From: Ailanthus altissimus
Lineage: Eukaryota > Streptophyta > Magnoliopsida > Sapindales > Simaroubaceae
DNA: 64,000 nt
NCBI GenBank assembly: GCA_946807835.1
Contig: OX327686.1
Span: 4,526,001-4,590,000, forward strand
Direction: 5' to 3'
Below, in pieces: positions 24,401-45,165 of the stretch; within the stretch, counting starts at the first letter, position 1, and every line of letters begins with the position of its first letter. Both the position numbers and the translations under genes were made by a program. The notes beneath the pieces were generated by a model, which saw only the letters and a list, made by a program, of their open reading frames with translations, searched no databases and was not told the origin of the DNA.

Positions 24401-27400
24401 AGACTTGATCAAAGAAGGGGAAAAACTGAGAAATTGCCACAAAGAGAAGGAAATGCTAAGTTCCTGGTGGTGGATGTTGGGGAAGATAAGAGAAAGAGGC
24501 TAGGCAATAGGAATATACTTGTAAATTAATGAATGGTGAAATTTGGGGGTTTTAATTCAAAGAAATCACTAAGACATTTTGGTTACAGTCAAAAGTCAAA
24601 TTTTTTTAAAAAAAAAGTGAATATCAAATAAAAAAATTCAAGGAAAAACATCTTAATAACTTACAATGGATTTACCAAATCACATGCCCAAAAAACAGCA
24701 AACCTAATTCTCTTGTACAAAATGAAAGCTATCACAAAATGGATTGATGCATACTGGTGCTGTCGAATGCAGGAAAAAATAAGTCCTACTGTTGAAAGCA
24801 TAACAATATTCTATACACACATTGAAAAATGTAAGGGCCACCATTTGGAGCATGCATAAAAGTCTTAAAGCCACCAATTGTAAATGATTTTATTCAAGCT
24901 CCAAGTGGTGCCACTTAAAAGAAAAAATGATACAAGCTCCAAGGAGAAAGATCAAGAGAGGACTTGCATATCCACAACTGCAACTTGTCAAACAAGAAGA
25001 AAGAGCATATAATAAAGATATTACCTCTGTGCTAGATAGACCATGTAATGAATCAGTGAGTCCATCTCCTGTATAAGAAATAGAATAAAAGTAAGTGAGT
25101 CCATCTCTTGTATCAAAAACGGAAAAAGAGATAACTAGATAAATAAATAAAAGTAGAAATAATAGAAAAGGGGCACTGATGTGGCACAACTCAAAAGTAA
25201 AATTTTGAACCTCGTTGGCAATCATTTACAAAGTTATTTTTGAAAAACTATTTCTTAACAAGAGATTGATATTTTTTTTTTTCCTGAGATTTGATAATTT
25301 GTCTGGCAACCATTTAAAAAATAGTTCCTTTTGCAAAGGCACCTGGTATTAGTATATTGGCCAAGTTTCACAACCTGGATTTCAACAAAAAAAATCTCAA
25401 AATCATTTTGGGATTTAACACTAGTTTTTAGAGAATTCTGTAAGGTGCCAAACCGGGTTTGGACGTGAAAAGCTCTAAAACAAGTATAAATGGCTAGTTT
25501 CTCCATTCTTTTATAAATACAAGCCTCATTTAAACTCAATACATATGAGAAGCACTCTATAACCTCCATATTTAAAGAACAAAAATACTCATCTTTGTAT
25601 TAAAATTGGTGTGTCTACCTTATAAGAAAGTTTTTGTCATTTTATTTGAATGCTTTTACTGATTTAACCCGTACCTGATAAGCCAACTGATTGTAAGTGT
25701 TTGATTAACACTTGGGAAGCTAATCAAAGGTGCTTAGGAGTTAGACTGAGTTTGTGAAATCCTCAAGCATAATTTTCTTTAACGCGTGAACATAAGCCGC
25801 ATTAAGAGTTGAACCATGTAAACATCATGTGTTAGCTTTCTCTACCCACAACTCTTTAATTTGTGCATTTCTATACTTGTTTGTGGTCTATTGTGTTTAC
25901 TTGTTTGAACATCCTTTATATGATTATAGTTTGATTTGTAGATTAATAAGTAGCTTTAGAATATAGAAATCTAATTCACCCCCTCTTTGAGTGCCATTAT
26001 AAACTCATTTTTTAGACTTTCAAGTTCCTTTTCTTTTGGTTTAAAATTGTACAAAGTTGTATGTAAGAAAGAATGATTTACATGAGTCTGTACCAACTAG
26101 CTTATATGATATGAACAAGATTTATTACTTATATTTATAAATAGTACAGTACAAATCTATTATTCCCCAGTCACTCTTGGTTCAGAAGGCGCTTTCTGAC
26201 ATCTAGTTAATTTCTTTCCACCTCTTAGATGTCAGTTTTTTTCCACCTCTTACACTAGGAATTGAATCTCCTTGACTCCCTATGCTACCACGTGTTTTTC
26301 AAACTTTTAAAAAGTACATAGCATGGCAGATGGTAAAGCAGCCACAACTAAATAAAATGTTACAACACCAAATGGTACTCATAGGTACTAGCTCAATTAC
26401 TGAAATTTGTGTATCTATGTGCATGTGCGAAATTATCCACATGTGTGCATGAGATACATGTTTTATTCTCATTTTTATTGCTCCGTAATTAACAATTCAC
26501 TTTCTATACTAACTTACGCTTCAAAACATTGCTTGCAATAAAGATAAGCATAAGATTTAACAAATTTTATTTGCACCTTTGTACTCCCACTAATATTACT
26601 ATTTATTGATCCGAACCTTCTATTTATTAATCTATTTAATCATCATGAACAACATTATATCACTATAAGAATATCAGACAAAAGATAACAATTGAAGTTT
26701 GCACCTGTGAAGTTGCCTGAAACAAATGCACGGGAAGCATCTCTGAATTTTCAAGAAAAGAAGCAAAAAGATGTCAGTGTGAGCATATATATACAATGCA
26801 AATGATTCTCACGCCAATGACAATTTACTCAAACACAAAGCATAAAGTTTAAGATAAAAATCAGACCCATCATCCACTAGTTATACATTTCTTTTTCTAA
26901 TAAGAAGAAATGGCCAAAGCTATGATGACTATAAATAAATTGCAAAAATAAGAAGACGTAAACTCAGTTCTAGGTCAATTAAAGGTTTGAAATTGTTGTA
27001 CCTTCCAGCAAAATGATTGTAACCTCCTCCAATACCATAATGAGATTTTCCTTTGCTCACATCGAACACTGATCTGATTCAAAAAAAAAAAAAAAAGGGA
27101 AATCAAATAAATTTTCCTTTAAGAAAAAAAAATGAAAATCAACCATCACTTACTGAAGGAAAGGAAGAGAGGTACCCAAGAATTCCTAAAAGGATTGGTA
27201 ATGAGGCATCAGTTCCATTGTACAAAGCCAATTCTTCTGCAGTGAACAATCTCTGAAAGTAGAGCCCAAATCAAATATGAGTTAAAATTAAATAAATAAC
27301 CATTTATGGGTAATTGCAGAGAGATAGTTTATTAATTAAATAAATTAAAACCTGCTGAGGGTTTAGTTTGGGATAAAATGTGATGATTACAGCAATCAAA

Positions 27401-27456
27401 CTGACAAGTATTGCAATTCCGACCAACGGGGACGATAATATTTTCTTAACAAACAT
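21414..27456 (-). CDS. MAPR4: Neuferricin-like cytochrome b5 / MAPR-family membrane protein
   Basis: A 241-aa protein with an N-terminal membrane anchor (residues ~6-28, ILSSPLVGIAILVSLIAVI) and a cytochrome b5-like haem/steroid-binding domain (~38-140: FTAEELALYNG, YGIGGGYNHFAGRDASRAF, YTFVGKLVGRYYD). A Cys-rich tail follows (WCDTGFPRL, CACFRED, GCDYLAQTCRV). This layout fits the MAPR4/neuferricin branch of the membrane-associated progesterone receptor family. Exons, transcript order: 27456-27352, 27252-27176, 27073-27002, 26742-26705, 25068-25025, 23767-23721, 22158-21984, 21581-21414. All phases join, and the stop is TAA. The family is thought to bind haem at endomembranes; the plant role is little known. 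A 70-codon upstream frame (27710-27498) may lie in the 5' UTR. Confidence 0.88.
25640..26010. repeat. Possible LTR fragment in intron 4 of the b5-domain gene
   Basis: The phrase TCTAATTCACCCCCTCTTTG near 25970-25990 and the preceding low-complexity stretch resemble plant copia LTR and leader sequence. No second LTR, target duplication or coding region is seen nearby. A weak call from word resemblance only. Confidence 0.3.
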
Positions 27457-29330
27457 CTGAATAAAACTTTCAGTTCGATTAGGAACAAATAATTAACTCA
27501 AATTACGTGTTGCTGCAACCAAGACAATAAAAGACCGAACCCGATAAGAAAGTCAGTCGATTCGGCGGATTGGAAATCGGCGAAGTAATGAAGCAAAAAC
27601 GAAGAAACGATCAAAGAAGAAAAAGAAAAAACAAAGAAATGGAGATAATCGTACTTCCCCCCTGAGAGGTCTATTTTGACTGTTTTAGTCGTAATGGGGG
27701 TTATTTTCAAGAACTCCCTCTTTTTCTCTAAAAATCAATTATAGGCCAGAGGTTTTCCAGATTCGTCAACTAAATCCCTGTGTGTTTGTAAAAATTGATC
27801 AACAAAGTCCTTCGCCTCTTTGACCGTTCAGGAATCCTAAATGGTTGACAGATAAATGAGAAAATCTTTAAATAATGCTCCCATCTTGTATATAGAAAAT
27901 ATAAAAATAATTTTTTAAAAATAAATAGTAGATTTTATTGGAGACTTCCTTAAGATAGATTTAGCAAGATGGTTGAACGTTGCTTTTTATTTTATTTATG
28001 TGATTGAACAATTTTGATTCTGATTTGTATTTAGGATGATTTTAAAATGATAAACCTGTGCATTTGAATATGTGGTGTATTCATATGATTTCAATATAAT
28101 ATTAGTAAATGATCTCCTCGGTAGAGATATCGAGGACAATATCAAAATAGAAAAAATGACATTGAATTTTTAAAGTTTTAAAAAGAATAATTTTTAAATT
28201 TTTTATTAATTAATAAAATTTATTAAAATTAATGATAAAAATAATAAAAATAAAAATTACTTTTTTTTGATAACTAACATCGATTAACAATTACAAGTCA
28301 ACGGTGGTTAATATTGATTAACGATAACCAACAATATTGATAGGTGTGTAAGTTATAGTTGATGGTTTAAGTTTATTTTCTTAAATAATTTAATTTTAAA
28401 TAATATATTAATAAAAATTTTAATTTATATATAAATAAAAAATTTATTATTATTTAATCAGTTAAAATATTAATTTTTTTTATAAAGTCAAAAGTTTAAA
28501 CATCACTTTTAGCATTTAATTGAATTATATATTTTTTCTTTATGAGGGTTGGGGGTGTAATGGTTATTTTATTAGTTTTAACAGATTTTTAGATAAAATT
28601 AATGATAGTTGATAGAATTATAAATAAAATTTTTAAAAATTTCATATATATTTTTTTAATCAAAATGTAAAAATTTATATGTTTTTTTTTCTTATTTCTT
28701 TCTCCCGCTCTTTTTCTCTCTTTATAAAATAAAAAAATATAAAAAAATATAAAATTTAGCCGCTTAAAAAATAAAGAAATACTTTTAGTATTTATTATAA
28801 ATATGAAACAACTATTTTACCTCAATTTTGTTAATTCTAACAATACTATTTAATTAAATGAGAATACATTCACAATCCATCAGAAATAATTAGAATAAAT
28901 TGATATTTGTCGATCTTTAAAAGAAATAAAATAAAATTAATTTTTTAAAAAAATAAAAACTTTATCCGATGGATGGATAAAGAAATTGAACTACTAATAA
29001 CTTCAAAAATAAGTGGAACCTTTTTTTGGGTAAAAATTTCTCTTTTTTTTGTAATTTCTTTTGTTCTAATTTTGAATTAAAGATGGCCGACTACATACAG
29101 CCGTAGCTGCAAATAGTTGAATTTGAAATTATACAACTTTAAAAAGTTTTGTGAAAATTAAAAATGGAGTATTGTTAGAAACTGAGTGGGGTCATTTAGC
29201 ATAGTTTAAAATTTTTTGTCCAAAAGAGGGTATAGTCAGAAACAGAGTGGGGTCATTTAGCATTGCTCTATTAAAGGAAAAGGAAAATAAAAAACATTGA
29301 AGTCGTTTCTACAGTAAAACGCACAGGTGC
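27457..29330. other. Divergent intergenic region between the b5-domain gene and COQ5
   Basis: The two genes point away from each other. On the minus side, the first ~300 bp probably hold the 5' UTR and promoter of the b5-domain gene (CCTATAATTG near 27740). The middle (28100-29050) is extremely AT-rich with no recognised gene. A ~28-bp near-duplicate containing GAGTGGGGTCATTTAGCAT occurs near 29184 and 29248. Confidence 0.45.
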
Positions 29331-30222
29331 AGAGGGAGTAGAGAGAGAGAGAGAGAGGGAAAAGAAAGGAGAAGAAGGGGTAAAAGAGAGAGCTTGGTTC
29401 GATTAATTGAAGTTGTTTTCAGAATCAATTCAACATACAGGTACTATCTCTCGACCGAGCTTCTTTGTTCAGTAGATTTAAATTCTTTAAATTTTGCATT
29501 TTTTATTTTAAATTTTAAGGTAATTTTTGGTTGTTTATGTGATAGGTTTACGATTTGTTGAATGAGAGTAGACTTAGGCTACGATGTGTGTTATGGCATT
29601 AAAAAAAAAATCATTTTATCCCCGTCTTTAGTACAAAATCAACTCATGTTTGAAGATCTCTTGGCACAGATGTAGAATTCATACTATAATAACCCAAAGT
29701 TCAAAGATAACTAAAAGCTGATACCTAATTATTGTGAATAATTTTCACAATATTATCAAATTTGCTCTGCAATGTAAATGATACATGATTACCCAATTAA
29801 TCTGTGTGAATGCCCTCTTTGTGGTAAAATATTAATTGTAATTTGGTATGGTCAAAGCCTATCTGTATCTCTCATTTTCTTCAATAATTCCAACGTGTTG
29901 GATTATTATTATTGTCTTTATCTGCATTTTGTGTTTGGTTGGGTAGATATTGACACTACTCTCCTATCAGGGTTTATTTCATTTTTCTAACTGTGAGCTT
30001 GATTTTAGATACAACATCTTTTCTGGGTGTTATCAAATTTTTGGTTTTTGTTTGAATGCTTGATCCTTCATGTTCCAGCAATAGATCTCTCTCTCTCTCT
30101 CTCTAAAGCAAAAAGAGTTTTTTTATTTTTATTTTCCTTTGTTCTTACTGACTGTTTAGAATCCATACAGTATTGGACCCGCAACTGATCTGTGTTATTC
30201 TAATTAGAGAGTTGTTAAAGCA
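29331..30222 (+). other. COQ5 5' UTR with probable intron and GA microsatellite
   Basis: A GA-repeat at ~29339-29360 is followed by an inferred non-coding exon ending at 29440 (ACATACAG). The inferred intron runs from GTACTATC at 29441 to ATTCTAATTAG ending at 30207, 15 bp before the COQ5 start. There is also a TC microsatellite near 30086-30105. Confidence 0.55.
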
Positions 30223-38256
<8,034 letters not shown>

Positions 38257-39539
38257 GTGTAAATATCAAGAAAAATTCATTGACCCAATTTTCTCCATTA
38301 AATTTTGATGATGTTCAATTAGTTGGGAATAATTTTTTGTTTTTTGTTTTTTTTAAGAAAAGGTGTCAGCAAGTCAAATGGTGCTAAGAATGTTCTGCAA
38401 CTCATACATAGTTCTTTTTTTTGGTATTATTAATTATTTTAGTTTTTACATTTGGTATTTGAAGTTCAATTAGAGTGATTATATTTTCCAATAGATATTG
38501 TAATGTACTTTAGAAGCAGAACAATTTTTTTTTTTGGCCATGTTGACATGAACATTGATTCTCTCATTAAGTTATCTAGCTTGGGAGGTAAAGTTATGGT
38601 TGGTGTAGCGCAACAAAAGAAGCAAAATTGTAGGGCTTAAATATATACAATGGTAAAATCCACTAAGCAAACAGTAATGTACCAGAACAAAAAGAAAAAA
38701 GAGAGAGAGAGAGAGAGAGAGAATAAGCACTTGCTTAAATGATTTAGTGATAAAAGGTTTGTAGGCAAATGATTTAGTGATAAAAGGTTCCACTTTACCA
38801 TGTTAAACTAATAATAATAATAATAATTTACTGTCATAAGTTGAGGTTTTAAATTTAATGGTAAACGTTTCAACTTTGTTGATAGATTTTTCAAGTTAAT
38901 GTTTTAATTTTTACATTAGAGTTTTAAGGCAGGATTTCAACCTTAATATAAAAGTTAAAACCTTGATATTTTATTGTATAATATCAGTTAAGTGGTTAAA
39001 AAAATCAATGGCATTAACTACAATCGTCAAGTAAGGCGCTTGCCTCCATTTAGGTGCTTATAAAACCAATGTCTACAACTAAGTTTTAAAAATGAGGACT
39101 CCCCGATTTAGTAGTTAATGAACCAACATCCTCAATAGGGTTCATCCCTACTATTATCGCCCTCTTGCATTCGGCTTTGCTATTAAGGTGGCCCTATTTA
39201 GTTTCGATTTTTTTTTTTCTAACTCTATAGACTTGATGAATTGTGTCTAGTGACTCGTTAGTCGAGATGGGGATCATCATAATTCCTTGGTTGATTTTCT
39301 ATACTCCTCCTAACACAAGCCCTCTTTAGTTTTTCAAGCTTATGACCTTAGAACAATGCTTAAAAACAAAATATATCTTTGTGTTTGAGCTACTCCTTGC
39401 GTCGAGTTGATTTCTTTTTCCCTTCGTACCTAGTTGAAGGGCAAGGATTTTAGGGGATTCCAAGATGCATTGGTGTTGGAAGGCCCTCTCGGTGGGAGAA
39501 GAAATTCGTAAAGATATCAAAATATCAAGATATTAACAT
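38257..39539. other. Intergenic DNA downstream of COQ5
   Basis: Contains the COQ5 3' UTR, a GA microsatellite at ~38700-38722, and a 23-bp direct repeat (AAATGATTTAGTGATAAAAG) at ~38736 and ~38767. Minus frames at 38572-38793 and 39326-39520 show no recognised protein. Confidence 0.45.
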
Positions 39540-40240
39540 CTATATATATTCACATCGTGATACAAATACGCAAAAAGAATAGTAATTAAATCTTAACAAG
39601 TAATTATTCTTTAGATCAGTATCTTTAAAAAAGTCTGAGACGTCGAGATGTGTAATATTTTTTAAATTCATGTGGCGAAGATAATTAATCTCGACATTCT
39701 TTTTCTTTTTTTTTAAAGATGCCTCGTACAAATTAGCTAAATGTTTGGACATAAACAAACATATAAAAAATAACCATTTGTTTCACATCAAAGATAAGCG
39801 TCTTTATTTTGTACTAATTTTCATTGTTTTCCTTCGTTTCGATCTCAATTGAGTTTGTTTTTATTATAATTGTCATAAGGTTGATAATCATATTAACCAC
39901 AATCTCAAGCTTGACCTCGGCCATGTCTATGACCACGTTCACAACTATGATCATGCCAATAATTATCACCATAACTATGTGAAGCCACATTTATTTCATG
40001 ATTCTGTAAAACAATATTTGTTTCAGACATTAATGTAGTATCAATAAGATGAGATTGATAACCCTTTATAAAAAACTCCTTATTCTTTTTAACAATAAGA
40101 TGACATGAAATCAAATTAAATTTTTTTCTTATATTCAAGCGCTCAATATTGTTGTTATAGAACCTTATTTAAAGCATGAAAAGTTAAAAGTATTTTTTTT
40201 AACATATCTTCATTCGTTACTACTATTTTTAGATAATGTT
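39540..40240 (-). pseudogene. Decayed copia-type gag (UBN2-like) remnant
   Basis: Read on the minus strand, broken frames in order resemble the gag of a common plant copia family: NEDMLKKILLTFHALN with QQY (near 40220-40150), LISCHLIVKKNKEFF, a GRGQA-ending Gly/Arg/His-rich stretch at ~39910, then HLANLYEASLKK and ITHLDVSDFF (39758-39600). The zinc knuckle expected between the last two parts is unrecognisable. No LTRs or target duplication were found. Degenerate gag-like residues may continue up to ~40640. Confidence 0.68.
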
Positions 40241-40640
40241 AACTTAAAGCAATCATGATAGCGTAAAATTATATTACTTAAAATCTTGCAAATATAAATG
40301 CAATCACTCATTACTAGCATGTGTTAGTTTTACTGACTTCAAATAATCAAATCTTCTGGTCAAGTTATTTCAAAAATTACATAAGCCCTGATAGTGAAAT
40401 ATTCTCTTTCAAATGTTTAACGAAAGTGATAGTAAAAGAAATCATAGCTTGAGAGTGATTTGTAAAGATGTGTTATCTTTAATTTTGATTGTGGGACTAA
40501 GCCTTTTAACATTCAAAAAAAAATATCAACATCGATCCAAGATAAATAGTTTTCACATGAGATATTTTGAATGTCAAACTCAAGCTTTATTAATTGGACA
40601 TCTTAATATAATCTTCAATTTTTTCTAAGTAATTTTTCAA

Positions 40641-42240
40641 ATTCTTCAAACTTCCAAGTCTTCAAAATCTTGAATTTTGAATCAAATTTACATACTTTTT
40701 CTTCTTTATCTTTAATATGTAGATAAAAAAATATGAAGAATTCATAATAATATAACAAACCATATAAAATTAAACTCTTATTATTTAATGTGTAGGATCT
40801 AATTTAATGACAACTATAAAATATCTTATAAAAATAATTATATTAAATATAAGAGAAAGTATATATTTCAGGCTTGTTTAGTTGAATATTTTAAATAGAA
40901 TTTTTAGAAGTATAACTTTTTAAAGTAGAGTTTTTTTAAAAAAATTATTGACCATTTTTTTGTCAATTAAAAAAATTCTTTTGAAGTATTAAATCGTTTG
41001 ATTATACATTATTAAAAGTGTTTATCTATTATTAAATTATTAAATAGGACACTTAATAAATTTTATATTCAAATTTTAAACAATTCAATATTTTTTTATA
41101 TATAAGTTTAAATTTATCATGTATTTTCTCAAATTTTATTTAAAAAAAAAATACAATAATCAAGTAAAATTAATTCATTTTAACAAATCAATATAAATTA
41201 TCGTGTTTGGTACAAAAATTAAAAATAAGATAATAGTTTTTTATTTAAAAAATAAAATAATCAACAAAAGATTTGATAAATTCTTATAAAAATATGATAG
41301 TTGACTTTTAAAAAAATATTAAAAATATGTTAAATATAATTTATTTTGTTAGGGGTATAATATAAAAATAAAAAATATTATTATGATATATGTGGCATTA
41401 CACAAATATTAAAAAAGTTTAAAAAATTCTACTTTTAAAAGCTCAAAATTTAAACTTTTATAAAAAGATGTAAAATAATTTTTTTAATCTCTAAAAGCTC
41501 TTCTCTAATTACAATTAAAAGTCATTAAAAATTTTAAAAAAAATTTTGATATTAAAAAAACTTTTTACCTAATAGAGAAATCTAACTGTACAAGTATGAA
41601 ATATTTTTAGGTAGAGTTCTCATGTTAATAAAATAATTTATAACTTAAAACAAGAAAAGAACAAAATGAAGCAAATATTGAAGAAAAAAGGAAACTGAAA
41701 GCATGTAGAGACCGAGATAAGAATGGAATGCACTTTAATTTATATATGTGTTTTAGAGTTACAAGTCTTTATAGATAAATTGACATGGAGCAGAGGGTGC
41801 TAGCCCAATTAGCAGCCCCTCTTGTGATGCTCACCGTTTGATTCCGCATGTTAGCGGTTTGTAGGTGTGTGTGTGTTGTAGAGGTGTGTGTATTGTAACA
41901 AATAGATAAATTGACATGGTAGTAAGATGATAAAGTATTTACATAAAAGTAAAAAAAAAAAAAAAAAGAGAGAGAGAGAGAGAGATATGTGAGCATGTAT
42001 AATTAAAAAAATAATGTTAAATTTTTTTAATTATAAATAATATATTAAATAATTATTAAATGATGAAATAATATAATAAATAATTTTAAAATTTATATTA
42101 ATTATTTAATAATTATTTAACATCTCAATTTAATATACAAAATTTAAAATATAATTTAACAAAGTATAACATTACTTAAAATAAAATAATTCGATAACAC
42201 TTAAGAATTATCGTTATTATTTTCAATTTAGTAGCTGATT
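40641..42240. other. AT-rich intergenic DNA upstream of RID2
   Basis: Dominated by A/T runs. A TG-rich patch and a poly-A plus GA run occur near 41865-41985, and the 17-bp phrase TAGATAAATTGACATGG appears twice (~41773 and ~41902). No gene recognised. Confidence 0.5.
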
Positions 42241-42726
42241 ATTATATTTATGGGTTGGACCGGTGCAGTTGAGAGACCCGGTGACCCGGAACCCACAAAA
42301 TATGTATTTATGGGTTTGTTTCACTTGCAGTTGCAGGCAGCGACGACGGCATCAAAAACCCTTAACAACAACAGATTTAAAGCTCTGAACGCTTTCTTTG
42401 TCTCTGTCTCTTCGATTTCAGCTCCTCTCTTCAGGTTTTTCACTTTCAAATTCTAGTTCAGTTTAAGAAATTTTATTACTTTGAGAAAACAAGCCACTTA
42501 TTGTTGTTAAATAAAGTTATACTTCGCTTTGAAGCGGCAATCAAATTGTTAGCAAGTCTAGATTTTTATTCAGAATCACTATGAGTTTGATGGGCATGAG
42601 CCCGAGCCCAGATGGGTTTTTGTTTTAAGGGTTTATTACCCCGCCCCTATGAAGGGTTTAAGGGGTCTAGTAATATATTATTGAATTGGATTTTGAGTTG
42701 AAGTTGATTACTTTTGCTGGCAGGGG
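42241..42726 (+). other. RID2 promoter and 5' UTR with probable intron
   Basis: A GC-richer stretch contains ATCAAAAACCCTTAACAACA, close to the telo-box word common in ribosome-biogenesis promoters. The inferred 5' UTR exon ends at 42434 (CTCTTCAG). The intron is 42435-42723 (acceptor GCTGGCAG), three bases before the start codon. Confidence 0.5.
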
Positions 42727-45165
42727 ATGACGAGCCGCCCGGAGTTAAAAGCCCCACCTGAGATATTCTATGATGATACAGAGGCTCGCAAATACACTTC
42801 CTCCTCTCGTATTGTTGAAATTCAGGTTCCTTTATTAATCCATTATTAATAATCTCTTACTTGTTTATCTTTTGGGCAGAAGAAAGATAACGGAACTGAA
42901 TTGCATTTGTTTTCACAGGCACAGCTTTCGGAGAGAGCATTAGAGCTTCTTGCTTTGCCTGATGATGGAATCCCCAGATTTCTTCTCGATATCGGTATCT
43001 TTCTTTTAAGAAGCAAAAATTTCATTCTTTTTATGTACAGTAATGTTTCAGATAATGCGTTTCATTATATTAAATTAATGTTATCAGAGGATCATTTGTT
43101 GAGCTGTTGATTGAACTGCTATATAAACCTTTTATTAAACTATGATTTGTGACTCAGGAACTTGAAATTGTTTCTTAAGTGAGCATTCAAATGTCAACTT
43201 CTATTTTTTTGGGTATTTTTGTAGGCTGCGGATCAGGTCTTAGTGGTGAGACATTATCTGAGAACGGGCACCAATGGATTGGTCTAGATATTTCACATTC
43301 GATGCTTAGTATGTGAAATATTGAATTTGCTCCCAGTTATAAGTTCTTGCTACAGGTTCATTTTACTTTCTTGTTCTTCTATGATTTGTAATGTAAATCT
43401 TTTTCCATCTCCAGATATTGCATTAGAGCGAGAGGTTGAGGGTGATCTGTTACTTGGAGACATGGGTCAGGTATCCACCAATCTTTGCACTGCTTCAATC
43501 TATGAATTCCTTTGCATGCATTCCACTTGTTAAAAAATTGCTTCCACTTATAATTTATTTGATAAGTGCTTGTTTTCATTCTTTTCGTAATACAGAGTAT
43601 TAAAACTTGCAATGTTTGGACTTAACTGGGCCCTTATAATTTGTTGTTATTGTCGTGCAGGGCTTGGGACTTCGCCCTGGAGTTATTGATGGGGCTATCA
43701 GTATCTCAGCTGTTCAGGTTTGGTTTTCGCCTTTGTTCTCTTAGCAAATATGTGTTGCATTTTCTGTTTGTGGGCTTGTGCAAGTAAACTGAACTGAATC
43801 TTGTTGGTTTTGGAATTTAATATTAATAAATTAATTGCTTCACTTATGCTATATATTTCTTTCTTGACCTTTGATTGGCCAAGCAGTGGTTATGCAATGC
43901 TGACAAGTCCTCTCATGAGCCGCGATTAAGATTGAAGTATGTTAGAGTTCTTTCATCATTTTTATTTATTTATTTATTTATTGACATCCCTGAGTAGTAA
44001 ATAAGACTTAACTATGTTGAGATGTGTCTCTCTTTTGCTCTGTCCACTACTGAGATAAGGTCATAAAAGGTTGAATCATATAAAATATTATGTTCTTTGG
44101 TTAGTTTCTTAAGTTGCAATGTTATATATTTTGCTCAACTTCTCCTTTTTAGGGCTTTCTTTGGATCATTGTATAAATGCTTGGCAAGAGGAGCAAGAGC
44201 AGCGTTTCAGATATATCCTGAAAGTGTGGCCCAGCGTGAATTGATATTGAGTGCTGCAATGCGAGCTGGTTTTTCTGGTGGCGTGGTTGTCGACTACCCA
44301 CATAGGTATGCAAGAGATCTGGTGAGAGTTTCTTACAATAGCTTTTATCTCATCTGCAGAGCAAAGTGGCTGTTCTAGGAATAGCACTAAGCATGTTCAT
44401 CCTGTTGTGGGCAGCTTCTCATTCTTTAGATATTTTTCTTACCCTTGCTTTACATTCCTATATACCAATTTCATCGGATGAAAATTCAGTTCTCACTAGT
44501 GGTATTGCTGAGCTGCAGCATCTCTTGGGAAAAAATTTGGATGCTAAATTCCCTTTGAAAGTTCTAATGAAACATCGTTTTACGCCTGGTGGCGTTTGAT
44601 TTCTGTTAATTTCCATGGTTTACTAAATCGAGAATCCTTGTCGCCTTACAGTTCCAAGAGAAGAAAAGAATTTCTGGTCCTCACATGTGGTCCACCATCC
44701 TTAAGCTCAGAGGTTCCTAAGGGAAGACTTGAGGACATGGAAAGTTGCTCTGATGATGAGAGCAGTGGAGATGAAGAGAATCAAACGGTAGAGTTGTTTC
44801 AAACATCACCAAGTGTAGTGATTTTCTCTTCCTATTGCGTTTATGTAAATTGAAGTATTTCTCTTAATTTTCATTCCCCCTGAAAATTGGAATTGGAACA
44901 CATGCATCTTTGACTTAACAACTATAGTAGTATTTCTGTAATTACGGTGGCACTTTATTTTTTTTTTTCCTTTTAAATAGTTATTCTTTTGGGCATGCAG
45001 GTTTGTGTTTCAGACCGGCACAGACCCAGGAAAAAACAGAAATTAACAAAGAAAGTGAAAGGTAGAGAGTGGGTGCTGAGGAAGAAGGAACAAATGAGAA
45101 GAAAAGGAAATCTTGTGCCTGCAGACACTAAGTATACAGCTCGAAAACGGAAGGCTCACTTTTAA
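42727..45165 (+). CDS. RID2: 18S rRNA (guanine-N7)-methyltransferase RID2 (BUD23/WBSCR22 family)
   Basis: A 291-aa SAM-dependent methyltransferase that makes the m7G mark in 18S rRNA and supports small-subunit maturation in the nucleolus. Coding exons: 42727-42825, 42919-42994, 43225-43308, 43415-43470, 43661-43717, 43887-43936, 44153-44305, 44652-44787, 45001-45165; all phases join. SAM motif I is LLDIGCGSG (residues 55-63). The BUD23 features [14 protein letters not shown] at the N-terminus, [14 protein letters not shown] and [11 protein letters not shown] are present. An acidic stretch ([13 protein letters not shown]) is followed by a basic C-terminus ([22 protein letters not shown]) suited to nucleolar targeting. 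The start ATG lies three bases after an inferred 5' UTR intron. Confidence 0.95.

Noticed and set aside
41769..41996. 75-codon minus frame beginning MLTYLSLSLSFFFFF
   Set aside because: It is the translation of a GA/poly-A microsatellite with no coding signal.
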